In this document: piece after piece, positions 1 through 5,125 of the stretch | How the letters are laid out: the number at the start of each line of letters is the position of its first letter | How positions within the stretch are numbered: position 1 is the first letter of the stretch | Assembly: GCA_038234815.1 (NCBI GenBank) | Contig: JBBQSU010000198.1 | Span: 1 to 5,125 of the forward strand | Length of the DNA: 5,125 bases | Direction: 5' to 3' | DNA from: JBBQSU01 sp038234815 | Lineage (GTDB): Bacteria; Planctomycetota; Phycisphaerae; Tepidisphaerales; Tepidisphaeraceae | Position numbers and translations under genes: made by a program | Notes under the pieces: generated by a model | The model's database searches: none | The model's input: the letters and a program-made list of their open reading frames with translations, nothing else | Told to the model about the DNA's origin: nothing

Positions 1-175
1 ATTAGTTCTTGTAGCTCATAGGTTCTCTACTGCCATCTGGCTCTGATTCTAATCCTATTCGCCACGATTGGGCGTCTGATCGACTGATGTCATCGACGCT
101 TCGAACGATGCCGACAGGCTAGATAGCCGCAGCATTAAGAATTCTCGCTCATCGGGTCTCGACGGCCATGGGGCG
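1..175. other. Leading stretch without a recognisable gene
   Basis: All six frames were read and no known protein or convincing promoter was found. A plus-strand frame is open from about 15 to 122 and ends in TAG, and a minus-strand frame is open for about 43 codons below 180. Neither resembles a family I know. There is a short GGCTA/TAGCC inverted pair at 117-128 and the odd palindrome GATGTCATC at 86-94. A tRNA was considered because of the TTCTAATCC string near 47-55, but the T-loop consensus and stems fail. The promoter of the downstream operon should lie here or further left, but no clear -35/-10 pair could be picked. Confidence 0.4.
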
Positions 176-250
176 ATGCGACTTCAACCGCATCTCGCCT
201 CGATTCTCACCGCATTGGGGCCCAACCTGGAGACGCTCTATGCCCAATGA
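176..250 (+). CDS. Possible 24-residue leader ORF overlapping the methyltransferase start
   Basis: A small frame begins at ATG 176 (MRLQPHLASILTALGPNLET...) and stops at TGA 248-250, so it overlaps the chosen start of the ParB-methyltransferase gene (240) by 11 bases. The same overlap length is seen between the DUF5681 and terminase genes, which would fit translational coupling. A weak GGGG lies just before the ATG. The frame is stop-free back to about 80 but without another ATG, so it could instead be the tail of a truncated upstream gene. I do not recognise the peptide. Its reality is inferred only from the overlap and its plausible helical composition. Confidence 0.25.
   Translation: MRLQPHLASILTALGPNLETLYAQ
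229..233 (+). promoter_or_regulatory. Ribosome binding site that sets the methyltransferase start
   Basis: GGAGA lies with seven bases between GGAG and the ATG at 240. The upstream in-frame ATG at 168 has no comparable site and its extra 24 residues look non-family-like, so 240 is preferred. Confidence 0.6.
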
Positions 251-1676
251 AATCGACAACGATACCAACAAAATCAAGTATTCCACCCCGAATTCATCCG
301 AAGTGAGTTCTCTCGATAGCCTTGCGATCAAGTATCGGGAAGTTGAAAGCCTCAAGCCCTATAAGCGCAATGCCCGCACCCACAGCAAGCGGCAGGTCCG
401 CCAGATTGCTGAGAGCATCAAGAAGTTCGGCTTTACCAACCCGGTCTTGATCGACGCCGACGGCGGGATTGTTGCCGGACATGGGCGTTGGGCGGCCTCG
501 AAGCTTCTGGGCATGACCACGGTGCCCACGATTGAGCTGGAGGCGATGAGCGAAGCGCAAAGGCGCGCTTATGCGATCGCCGACAATCGGTTGGCTGAGC
601 TGGCCGGGTGGGACAACCAGCTTCTGAAGGTCGAGCTTGGCGAGCTGTCGGTGGCGTTTCCCGATCTTGACCTGACGGTCACTGGGTTTGAGACCGCCGA
701 ACTCGACCAGATCATCCTCGGTGACGAGTTGGGCTCGATCGCTTCCGATCCGAAATGTGACGACGTCCCTCAGATCGACAGGCAATCGATCGTGACCCAT
801 CGGGGCGACCTCTGGCTGCTGGGCCCGCACCGCCTGTTGTGCGCTGATGCGCGCGACCGGGAAAGCTATCAGCGGCTGTTGAGTGACGAGCGGGCTCGCC
901 TGGTGATGACGGATCCGCCTTTCAACGTGCCCATTGACGGCCATGCGAGGAGGATCAGCCGGGAGCAGCATGGCGACTTCATGATGGCCGCCGGTGAGAT
1001 GAGTGAAAGCGAATTCATCGCGTTCCTGGAGACGGCGTTCCGGCTGATGGCCATGTTCAGCCTGCCGGGTGCGGTCCATTACACCTTCATGGATTGGCGT
1101 CACTTGTTTGAGGCGCTGCACGCAGGGCGGAAGACTTATGACACGCTGCTCAATATCTGCGCCTGGGTGAAGGGCAACGGCGGCATGGGCTCCTTCTACC
1201 GATCCGAACACGAACTCGTTCTGGTCTGGCGGGTGCCCGGGGCTAAGCACTTAAACAATGTCGAGCTTGGCCAGTACGGCCGCAACCGCACCAACGTTTG
1301 GCGGCATCCCGGTGCCAACAGTTTCGGTCCTGAGCGCGCCGCGATGCTGGCGCTTCATCCAACGGTCAAGCCGGTGGCAATGGTAGCCGACGCCATCCTT
1401 GATGCTTCCAATCGTGGTGACCTGGTGCTCGACCCTTTCGCCGGTTCGGGCAGCACGATTGTCGCAGCTCACAAAGTCGATCGTGTCGGTGCCGGCATCG
1501 AGATTGATCCGAAATATGTCGACGTGGCGGTGCGCCGGTTCGAGGAGTTGACCGGCATCAAGGTCAGACACGCGGTCTCCGGGCGAACCTTTGCCGAGGA
1601 GGCGGCATATCGCGGCTCGGCGAATAGCGACCGCGCCATGCCGACCGAATCGCAGAACGGCGAGGGCGCGCAATGA
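240..1676 (+). CDS. ParB-like domain fused to N6-adenine/N4-cytosine DNA methyltransferase
   Basis: This 478-residue protein should transfer a methyl group from S-adenosylmethionine to adenine N6 or cytosine N4 in DNA. Residues about 25-125 form a ParB/sulfiredoxin-like N-terminal domain: LKPYKRNART near 38-47, the GHGR nucleotide-binding motif at 80-83, and the AYAIADNRLAE run typical of this fused family. The methyltransferase part follows. Motif IV is DPPF at 225-228, HPTVKP is at 373-378, and motif I is DPFAGSGST at 398-406, followed by GIEID at 419-423. Motif IV before motif I indicates the beta-type order, as in CcrM-like enzymes. No restriction endonuclease gene is adjacent, so it looks like an orphan phage-type enzyme. 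It shares an ATGA stop-start with the DUF5681 gene. The 168 start would add 24 residues and is less likely. Target specificity cannot be read from the sequence. Confidence 0.93.
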   Translation: MPNEIDNDTNKIKYSTPNSSEVSSLDSLAIKYREVESLKPYKRNARTHSKRQVRQIAESIKKFGFTNPVLIDADGGIVAGHGRWAASKLLGMTTVPTIELEAMSEAQRRAYAIADNRLAELAGWDNQLLKVELGELSVAFPDLDLTVTGFETAELDQIILGDELGSIASDPKCDDVPQIDRQSIVTHRGDLWLLGPHRLLCADARDRESYQRLLSDERARLVMTDPPFNVPIDGHARRISREQHGDFMMAAGEMSESEFIAFLETAFRLMAMFSLPGAVHYTFMDWRHLFEALHAGRKTYDTLLNICAWVKGNGGMGSFYRSEHELVLVWRVPGAKHLNNVELGQYGRNRTNVWRHPGANSFGPERAAMLALHPTVKPVAMVADAILDASNRGDLVLDPFAGSGSTIVAAHKVDRVGAGIEIDPKYVDVAVRRFEELTGIKVRHAVSGRTFAEEAAYRGSANSDRAMPTESQNGEGAQ

Positions 1677-2173
1677 ACGACGACTCGGAGATGGAAGCAC
1701 CCAACTTGAAGCGCAGGCTCCGCGAGGCGAGTGAGGAGGAGCGCACGGCGTTGGTCGAGGGGCTTCCTTACGATGTTGGCTTCGGCAAGCCGCCGAGGCA
1801 GACCCGTTTCAAGCGGGGGCAGTCCGGGAATCGTAAGGGTCGTCCCAAAGGAGCGCCCAACTTTTGGACTATCTTTGACCAGGAACTTGGAAAAACCGTC
1901 GAGGTGAATGAGAACGGCAAACGTCGGAAAATGACCAAGCTCCAAGTCGGCCTACGTCAGCTTGTTAACAAACTCGCCAGCGGCGATCCGAAGGCCGCGA
2001 CCACGGTGACCGACCTCATGCGCAAGACTGGCAAATTTGACGACGTACCTGCCCCCATTGCTCCTGCCGTCGACCAGCGCGATCTGCTGACCGTCAGCAG
2101 TCTGCTGGAATTCTTCAAAACTTCAAACCCGACTAGCAGCGACGATGAGAGTGGAAGAAACAATGACCGCTGA
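1673..2173 (+). CDS. DUF5681 domain protein, candidate small terminase-like DNA-binding subunit
   Basis: This 166-residue protein is highly charged. Residues about 45-60 carry the DUF5681 signature (RFKRGQSGNRKGRPKG), whose GRPKG core at 56-60 resembles an AT-hook minor-groove binding motif. After it come a basic stretch (GKRRKMTK, 82-89) and helices with LASGDPKAATTV at 101-112, which is usual for this domain. The C-terminal 45 residues are low-complexity and acidic. The gene starts in an ATGA overlap with the methyltransferase, with GAGGG six bases upstream, and ends 11 bases inside the terminase gene. What is known: DUF5681 proteins are common beside phage terminase and methylase genes, with no assigned function that I am aware of. 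What is inferred: its position directly before TerL is where small terminase subunits sit, so it may recognise DNA for packaging. That role is not shown by the sequence. Confidence 0.85.
   Translation: MNDDSEMEAPNLKRRLREASEEERTALVEGLPYDVGFGKPPRQTRFKRGQSGNRKGRPKGAPNFWTIFDQELGKTVEVNENGKRRKMTKLQVGLRQLVNKLASGDPKAATTVTDLMRKTGKFDDVPAPIAPAVDQRDLLTVSSLLEFFKTSNPTSSDDESGRNNDR
2153..2157 (+). promoter_or_regulatory. Ribosome binding site that sets the terminase start
   Basis: GGAAG followed by five bases precedes ATG 2163. The alternative ATG at 2145 has no purine-rich site at the right distance, so the shorter protein is preferred. Confidence 0.55.
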
Positions 2174-3581
2174 TTTGTACGACCTGATCCGGGGCTACCG
2201 GGCGGCATTTCCCCTGTTCGCGACCAAGGCTTTCAATATCGTCAACCCCGGTCAACAATTAATCCCTACTGTTGCGTTTTTGGCTATCGCGCAACTTCTG
2301 TCAGAAGTGATCGAGGGACGGATCAAGCGTGTGATCATCACCGTCCCGCCCCGCTCGGGAAAATCGCTTATCGCCTCCGTTGCACTCCCCGCCTACATCC
2401 TTGGTCGCGATCCCACCCGGCGGGTTATTTGCGCGTCGTATTCCGGGGAACTGGCATCCAAGTTTGGGCGCGACTGCCGCACTGTGATGATGCACCCAAG
2501 TTATCGCCAGATATTCCCTGGTACTGTCATCCGTGGGAAGAACACTGAATTCGAAGTGGAGACGGCCCGTGGCGGCGTGCGCTTCGCCACCTCGGTCGGC
2601 GGCACCCTGACGGGACGCGGCGGCAATTACATCGTCATCGACGACCCGATGAAGCCGGATGACGCCATGTCCGAGGTCGCTCGCGAGCGAATTTGGCAAT
2701 GGTTTGTCGGAACAGTCGGGTCGCGTCTCGACAATAAAGCCGACGATGTCATCATCGTTGTGATGCAACGCCTGCATGTCGATGACCTCGTCGGTCGCCT
2801 CCTCGAAGCCGGCGGCTGGCATCATCTTTGCCTCCCCGCTATCGCCGAAATCGAAAGCACGGTGCCGGTTAGCCCAAATCGCTTCGTGACGCGCAAGCTT
2901 GGTGATGTTCTTGACCCTGTACGCGAACCGCGTGAAGTCCTCGACCAGATCAAACAGGAACTCGGAACAGCAGCCTTCGAGGCGCAGTACCTGCAGGCCC
3001 CCGTGCCGCTTGATGGTGGGATTGTGAAATGGTCATGGTTCAAGCTTTACCGTGACCCTCCGTCCCGCCAGTTCACCGACATGGTGGTTGTGAGCTGGGA
3101 CACCGCCATGAAATCTGAGGAGATCAACGACTATTCAGCAGCAACAGTTTGGCTCGTGCGCGGCAAAGATTACTTTTTGATCGATCTCGTCCGTGCTCGC
3201 CTGTCCTACCCCGAGCTCAAGCGTGCCGTCGGGGACCTCACCAAGCGGTACCAACCGAAGGCCGTGTTGATCGAGGACAAAGGCTCCGGCACCAGCCTTA
3301 TTCAGGAATTGAGATGGGAAGGTTCGCTCCGCCCTATTTCAATCAATCCGAATAAAGACAAGATCACGCGCTTGAGCACGCAATCGGCGAAGATCGAGGC
3401 CGGACAAGTCCACCTTCCGGAGCGTGCTGCGTGGCTGGGAGATTTTCAGGCCGAGATAAAGCAGTTCCCCAACGGCAAGCACGACGACCAGGTCGACAGC
3501 ATGTCGCAGTTCCTGACGTGGATAGATAAACGCCAACGCTACAACTACGGCAAGGATTTGAGGGGCTACATGGGGAGGTAA
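2163..3581 (+). CDS. terL: Phage terminase large subunit (ATPase and nuclease)
   Basis: This 472-residue protein has the two-domain layout of a DNA-packaging motor: an ATPase that drives DNA into the procapsid and a nuclease that cuts the concatemer. Walker A is VPPRSGKS at 61-68, Walker B is YIVIDD at 156-161, and a coupling-type motif MQRLHVDDL lies at 201-209, where relatives often have TRWHEDDL. The RNase H-like nuclease shows D313 in VVVSWDTA, E371-D372 in LIEDKGSG, and D441, D442 and D445 in HDDQVDS. All catalytic acids expected for the fold are visible and the length is normal, so the gene appears intact. It overlaps the DUF5681 gene by 11 bases, implying coupled translation. The oddity is its setting: no portal, protease or capsid gene follows, and the next sequence is degenerate on the other strand. 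An extra six residues would be added if ATG 2145 were used. Confidence 0.95.
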   Translation: MTADLYDLIRGYRAAFPLFATKAFNIVNPGQQLIPTVAFLAIAQLLSEVIEGRIKRVIITVPPRSGKSLIASVALPAYILGRDPTRRVICASYSGELASKFGRDCRTVMMHPSYRQIFPGTVIRGKNTEFEVETARGGVRFATSVGGTLTGRGGNYIVIDDPMKPDDAMSEVARERIWQWFVGTVGSRLDNKADDVIIVVMQRLHVDDLVGRLLEAGGWHHLCLPAIAEIESTVPVSPNRFVTRKLGDVLDPVREPREVLDQIKQELGTAAFEAQYLQAPVPLDGGIVKWSWFKLYRDPPSRQFTDMVVVSWDTAMKSEEINDYSAATVWLVRGKDYFLIDLVRARLSYPELKRAVGDLTKRYQPKAVLIEDKGSGTSLIQELRWEGSLRPISINPNKDKITRLSTQSAKIEAGQVHLPERAAWLGDFQAEIKQFPNGKHDDQVDSMSQFLTWIDKRQRYNYGKDLRGYMGR

Positions 3582-3789
3582 CTGCAAGATACGGCGAATC
3601 TTCCGCCGCGGTGCCGGTGCCATACGCTATGATAAGGCCACCCGCCTTCAGTTTTTCGTTGCGCACAACATCAAGAACGAGAGTGGGGCGCGCAACAGGG
3701 CCAAGTTTGAGCTTTGTCCCATCTAAGGGCCAAAGACACCAAACCACGTCAAATTGATTGGGAAGAGTGTCGAGAGAATAGAACCCCAT
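3580..3789 (-). pseudogene. Truncated PemK/MazF-like toxin N-terminus
   Basis: Reading leftward from ATG 3789, the first 70 codons contain FDVVWCLWP (13-21), GPVARPTLVLDVV (30-42) and IIAYGTGTA (53-61). From memory these match the N-terminal half of an alphaproteobacterial PemK/MazF-type family (FDVVWCRFP, PGPxxRPALVLDV, VAYGTS). Family members act as ribosome-associated or mRNA-cleaving toxins, usually near 110-150 residues. Here the family-like sequence stops at about 3580, exactly where the terminase stop codon lies. The frame then runs antisense into the terminase gene to 3364 with no family resemblance. In-frame stops directly upstream of ATG 3789 support that start, with AGG eight bases before it. 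The missing C-terminus was not found in 1-240. No antitoxin gene is visible beside it. It is probably non-functional, though a chimeric 141-residue protein could in principle be made. Confidence 0.55.
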
Positions 3790-3911
3790 ATAGGGGACCT
3801 ATCAGGACTTTCGGTTGACGGATACCCAGTTACCCGTTTGAACATATCATCATAAGCCGCAGGGGCGGCGATCTGCGCGTCAGTCAAAGCCGAATAGTCG
3901 GTGACATACCC
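3723..3911 (-). pseudogene. Unassigned open stretch, possible gene fragment
   Basis: A minus-strand frame reads GYVTDYSALTDAQIAAPAAY and then DDMFKRVTGYPSTESP before a less convincing tail and a stop at 3723-3725. The first 35 or so codons have protein-like composition and mostly GC-ending codons, but there is no start codon of its own and no family I recognise. It overlaps the start of the PemK-like fragment by 67 bases, so its true end is probably before 3790. It adjoins the frameshifted gene on its right; one base fewer in the run of six G at 3922-3927 would join it to that gene's main frame. It may be the end of an old fused or recombined gene, or chance. Confidence 0.25.
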
Positions 3912-4086
3912 ACCGACTGTCGGGGGGTGTCTGCGGTGCTGCCGCTGGCCTCGAAAATTCGGATGGCCGCTGGACGTGCGCCAGGTCAGCCTTGGCCTGC
4001 TCTAGCTGGCGCTCGTAAAGGCGTACAGAGGCAGCGATTTCATCGCGCTTGCGGCGCAGTGTTGTGACAGTTCTGATTTCCTGCAT
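3884..4086 (-). pseudogene. Frameshifted remnant of a short 'TLRRKRDEI' hypothetical protein
   Basis: From ATG 4086 the minus strand encodes MQEIRTVTTLRRKRDEIAAS and then YERQLEQAKADLAHV, a basic amphipathic coiled-coil-like helix. From memory this matches the N-terminus of a short alphaproteobacterial hypothetical protein in which DLAHV is followed by an AAI-(L/I)-FEASG segment. Here that segment (AAIRIFEASGSTADTP) appears in a different frame right after codon 38, so about one base has been lost near 3966-3972. In the corrected frame the product stops at 3884; in the uncorrected frame it stops at 3880 after 68 residues. The usual continuation of the family (a PYVDxxRLF-like segment) is not found, so the gene is both frameshifted and truncated. 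The function of the family is unknown to me. It faces the small membrane gene across 21 bases. Confidence 0.55.
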
Positions 4087-4107
4087 GGCATCTGGTACAG
4101 TTCAATC

Positions 4108-4221
4108 ATGAAACGTGTGATCCTGATCATCTTGATCGTCGTGGCTTTCGCCGCGGGCTATGTGGCCCTTGGAGCACTTACCTTCGACTACCTGCCGGAT
4201 CAAATGGTCCACTACGAATAG
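4108..4221 (+). CDS. 37-residue single-span membrane peptide
   Basis: ATG 4108 to TAG 4219-4221 encodes MKRVILIILIVVAFAAGYVA followed by a short tail ending in DYLPDQMVHYE. Residues 4-25 form one hydrophobic span after a KR pair, so an N-in orientation with a short acidic periplasmic tail, or an uncleaved signal anchor, is likely. The ribosome binding site is weak (TGGTACAG). The composition, a clean charged-hydrophobic-polar order, argues for a real small gene, but no homologue is known to me. Its antisense strand is also open over this stretch (4102-4296), giving a histidine- and aspartate-rich reading that looks like a shadow. A small phage holin or lysis-associated peptide is one possibility, but nothing in the context confirms it. 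Confidence 0.5.
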   Translation: MKRVILIILIVVAFAAGYVALGALTFDYLPDQMVHYE

Positions 4222-4244
4222 CGACAACCCCGTAAATGCGTTTG

Positions 4245-4258
4245 TGGCGTTTGCGCCA
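4245..4258 (+). terminator. Short hairpin after the membrane peptide gene
   Basis: TGGCG-TTTG-CGCCA forms a five-pair stem with a four-base loop, 23 bases after the stop codon, followed by TAATAT rather than a clear T run. It may be a weak terminator or only a small hairpin. Confidence 0.25.
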
Positions 4259-4269
4259 TAATATCGGGC

Positions 4270-4331
4270 TACGCCCGCAAGTCGGCGTATCAGCAAGTGA
4301 CAGCAAGCTTATTAACGGCCCTGCGGGCGTA
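4270..4331. repeat. Inverted repeat in the intergenic gap
   Basis: TACGCCCGCA at 4270-4279 is matched perfectly in reverse complement by TGCGGGCGTA at 4322-4331, 42 bases apart. The right arm also overlaps a small GCCC-TGC-GGGC hairpin (4318-4328). The surrounding 4222-4380 has no gene I can support. It could be transcript-end structure downstream of the convergent membrane peptide and repressor genes, or a protein-binding site. Confidence 0.35.
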
Positions 4332-4380
4332 ACTATAGGCCTTAAAGCAATCTGTATTGGCTTCGTTTCGCAAAATCGCG

Positions 4381-4629
4381 CTAGCGCCGCTGCGGCACTT
4401 TCCCAAGCCGCACGCCATACCCTCCACCGTCATCCTCGACGAAGCGGATGCCCGCCTTTTCCAGCGCCTCCTGGATGCGGATGATCGTTGAGACATTGCC
4501 CTGCGCGGGGCCTTCGTTTTGCTCAATCCGCGCAATGGTGGCGAGGCCGATCTTGGCGGCCTTGGCCAAGTCCTCCTGCCGCCAGGCCAGCAATGCGCGG
4601 GCCGCCCGGATTTGTCCTGCCTGAAGCAT
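4381..4629 (-). CDS. XRE/Cro-family helix-turn-helix repressor
   Basis: This 82-residue protein is a compact DNA-binding repressor. It opens with LQAGQIRAARALLAW, the usual opening of a group of short alphaproteobacterial XRE regulators. The helix-turn-helix spans about residues 18-36 (QEDLAKAAKIGLATIARIE), followed by EGPAQGNVSTIIRIQEALEKAG and a C-terminal GIRFVEDDGGGYGVRL that closes the fold. There is no extra sensor domain. ATG 4629 is chosen because the family normally begins at this point; a TTG at 4665 would add 12 residues and has a GAG nearby. The gene is divergent from the Gp157 gene, and a perfect palindrome lies between the two, so it probably represses itself and that gene. Which phage or island functions it controls beyond this cannot be told. 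Confidence 0.9.
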   Translation of the reverse strand: MLQAGQIRAARALLAWRQEDLAKAAKIGLATIARIEQNEGPAQGNVSTIIRIQEALEKAGIRFVEDDGGGYGVRLGKVPQRR

Positions 4630-4658
4630 GAATTTGAGTGTTCCCGATTCGATCAGGG

Positions 4659-4687
4659 TTGACAAGCACTCGTATACGAGTGATTTT
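4659..4687 (+). promoter_or_regulatory. Candidate promoter of the Gp157-family gene
   Basis: A perfect TTGACA at 4659-4664 is followed after 17 bases by GATTTT (4682-4687), a poor -10 match within an AT-rich stretch. Start of transcription would fall near 4694, about 26 bases before ATG 4720. The operator palindrome fills the spacer, so a bound repressor would block the polymerase. Confidence 0.5.
4667..4682. promoter_or_regulatory. Perfect 16-bp palindromic operator
   Basis: CACTCGTATACGAGTG is an exact reverse-complement palindrome between two divergent genes, just upstream of the XRE repressor and inside the spacer of the candidate Gp157 promoter. This is the standard position for the repressor's own operator. 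A second, AT-rich odd palindrome (TTAATCATTAA, 4687-4697) lies five bases further on and could be accessory or chance. Confidence 0.65.
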
Positions 4688-4719
4688 TAATCATTAATAA
4701 GCAATAACGAGGTAACGAC

Positions 4720-5125
4720 ATGGACCAGCTCGCCTTTTCCGCCATTCACTACCGCGCCGTCCGCGACCGTATCCAGGCGGACGACCCCAAAATCGATGAG
4801 CAGACGCTTGCCGATACCGTTGAGGGGCTCACCGACCTACACGAGATCGTCACCGCCATAATTCGCTCGGCGCTTGCCGACGAAACCCTAGCAACGGCGC
4901 TTAAATGCCGGATTGCGGACATGCAGGGGCGCCTCGACCGGCTGCAGGACCGGGCCTCCAAACGCCGGCAGATCGCCCGCGATGTGATGACAGAACTTGA
5001 TTTGAAAAAGCTCACAGCCCCCGACTTTACCGCCTCTGTCCGCCCCGGGACGCCGTCGCTGATGGTGATTAATGAGAATGCCGTCCCTAAAATCTACTGG
5101 GAGCCGAGCGAGCCCCGACTTCGGC
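4720..5125 (+). CDS. Gp157-family phage protein, 3' end outside the window
   Basis: The first 135 codons are present and the frame runs off the window. The start is well supported: GAGG at 4709-4712 lies seven bases before ATG 4720. Residues about 20-105 are a charged helical, coiled-coil-like region with many Asp, Glu and Arg residues. Near residue 110 the sequence becomes PGTPSLMVINENAVPKIYWE, which matches the core motif of siphovirus Gp157 proteins (SLxVxDExxIPxxYW). Gp157 proteins of streptococcal phages have been linked to phage resistance; in alphaproteobacterial prophages they usually sit in the early region beside recombination or single-strand-binding genes. The gene is divergent from the XRE repressor, with a palindrome between them, and is likely an early gene under its control. 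The C-terminal part, often ending in a lysine- and arginine-containing strand, is not visible. Confidence 0.85.
   Translation, partial: MDQLAFSAIHYRAVRDRIQADDPKIDEQTLADTVEGLTDLHEIVTAIIRSALADETLATALKCRIADMQGRLDRLQDRASKRRQIARDVMTELDLKKLTAPDFTASVRPGTPSLMVINENAVPKIYWEPSEPRLR

Noticed and set aside
1..62. tRNA gene or attachment-site remnant at the left edge
   Set aside because: A TTCTAATCC string recalls a T-loop, but the purine at the key position and the paired stems are missing on both strands.
168..239. Extended start of the ParB-methyltransferase at ATG 168
   Set aside because: No ribosome binding site there, the extra 24 residues are unlike the family, and GGAGA precedes ATG 240 at good spacing.
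294..1250. Long minus-strand open frame (318 codons) opposite the methyltransferase
   Set aside because: It is antisense to a gene with clear motifs and its translation resembles no family; long shadows are expected in GC-rich coding sequence.
2301..2825. Minus-strand frame of 174 codons opposite the terminase
   Set aside because: Antisense to the conserved ATPase domain, with His/Asp/Gly-rich composition typical of a shadow.
3592..3608. CGGCG/CGCCG hairpin just after the terminase as a terminator
   Set aside because: The stem is five pairs with a seven-base loop and no T run follows; it also lies within the PemK-like fragment.
4102..4296. Minus-strand frame opposite the small membrane peptide
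   Set aside because: Its C-terminus is a His/Asp repeat that merely mirrors the Ile/Leu/Val codons of the membrane span, so it is a shadow.
4749..5015. Minus-strand Ser/Arg-rich frame of 88 codons
   Set aside because: Antisense to the Gp157-family gene, with low-complexity composition.
1..5125. CRISPR array, rRNA or insertion sequence
   Set aside because: No regularly spaced repeats, rRNA-like stretches, transposase motifs or terminal inverted repeats were seen.

Overview
The window looks like part of a decayed prophage or phage-derived island in an alphaproteobacterium, most likely from the Rhizobiales or a relative. Three things support this. The coding regions are GC-rich. The remnants resemble short hypothetical proteins and PemK-like proteins that I recall from that class. 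The ParB-methyltransferase, DUF5681 and terminase order is one I associate with alphaproteobacterial phages and genomes. No database was searched; family names rest on visible motifs and memory.

Left part (1-239): no recognisable gene. A short reading frame (176-250) overlaps the start of the first real gene by 11 bases and may be a leader peptide or the tail of a lost gene.

Main operon (240-3581, + strand): three tightly coupled genes. The first is a ParB-like domain fused to a beta-order adenine/cytosine-N4 DNA methyltransferase. The second is a small basic DUF5681 protein with a GRPKG AT-hook-like core, joined to the first by an ATGA overlap. The third is a complete phage terminase large subunit, overlapping the second by 11 bases, with its ATPase and nuclease motifs visible. 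Together they look like a DNA-marking and DNA-packaging cassette. No portal, protease or capsid gene follows.

Junk zone (3580-4086, - strand): directly after the terminase stop there are only broken genes. A PemK/MazF-like toxin N-terminus runs up to the terminase stop codon and is cut there. Next to it is an unassigned open stretch, then a frameshifted remnant of a short 'TLRRKRDEI' hypothetical protein. This suggests a recombination boundary at about 3580.

Right part (4108-5125): a 37-residue single-span membrane peptide (+), a 160-base gap with hairpins, an XRE-type repressor (-), and a divergent gene (+) for a Gp157-family phage protein that runs off the window. The divergent intergenic region holds a perfect 16-bp palindrome between a TTGACA -35 box and a weak -10 box, the expected layout for an autoregulated repressor that also controls the Gp157 gene.
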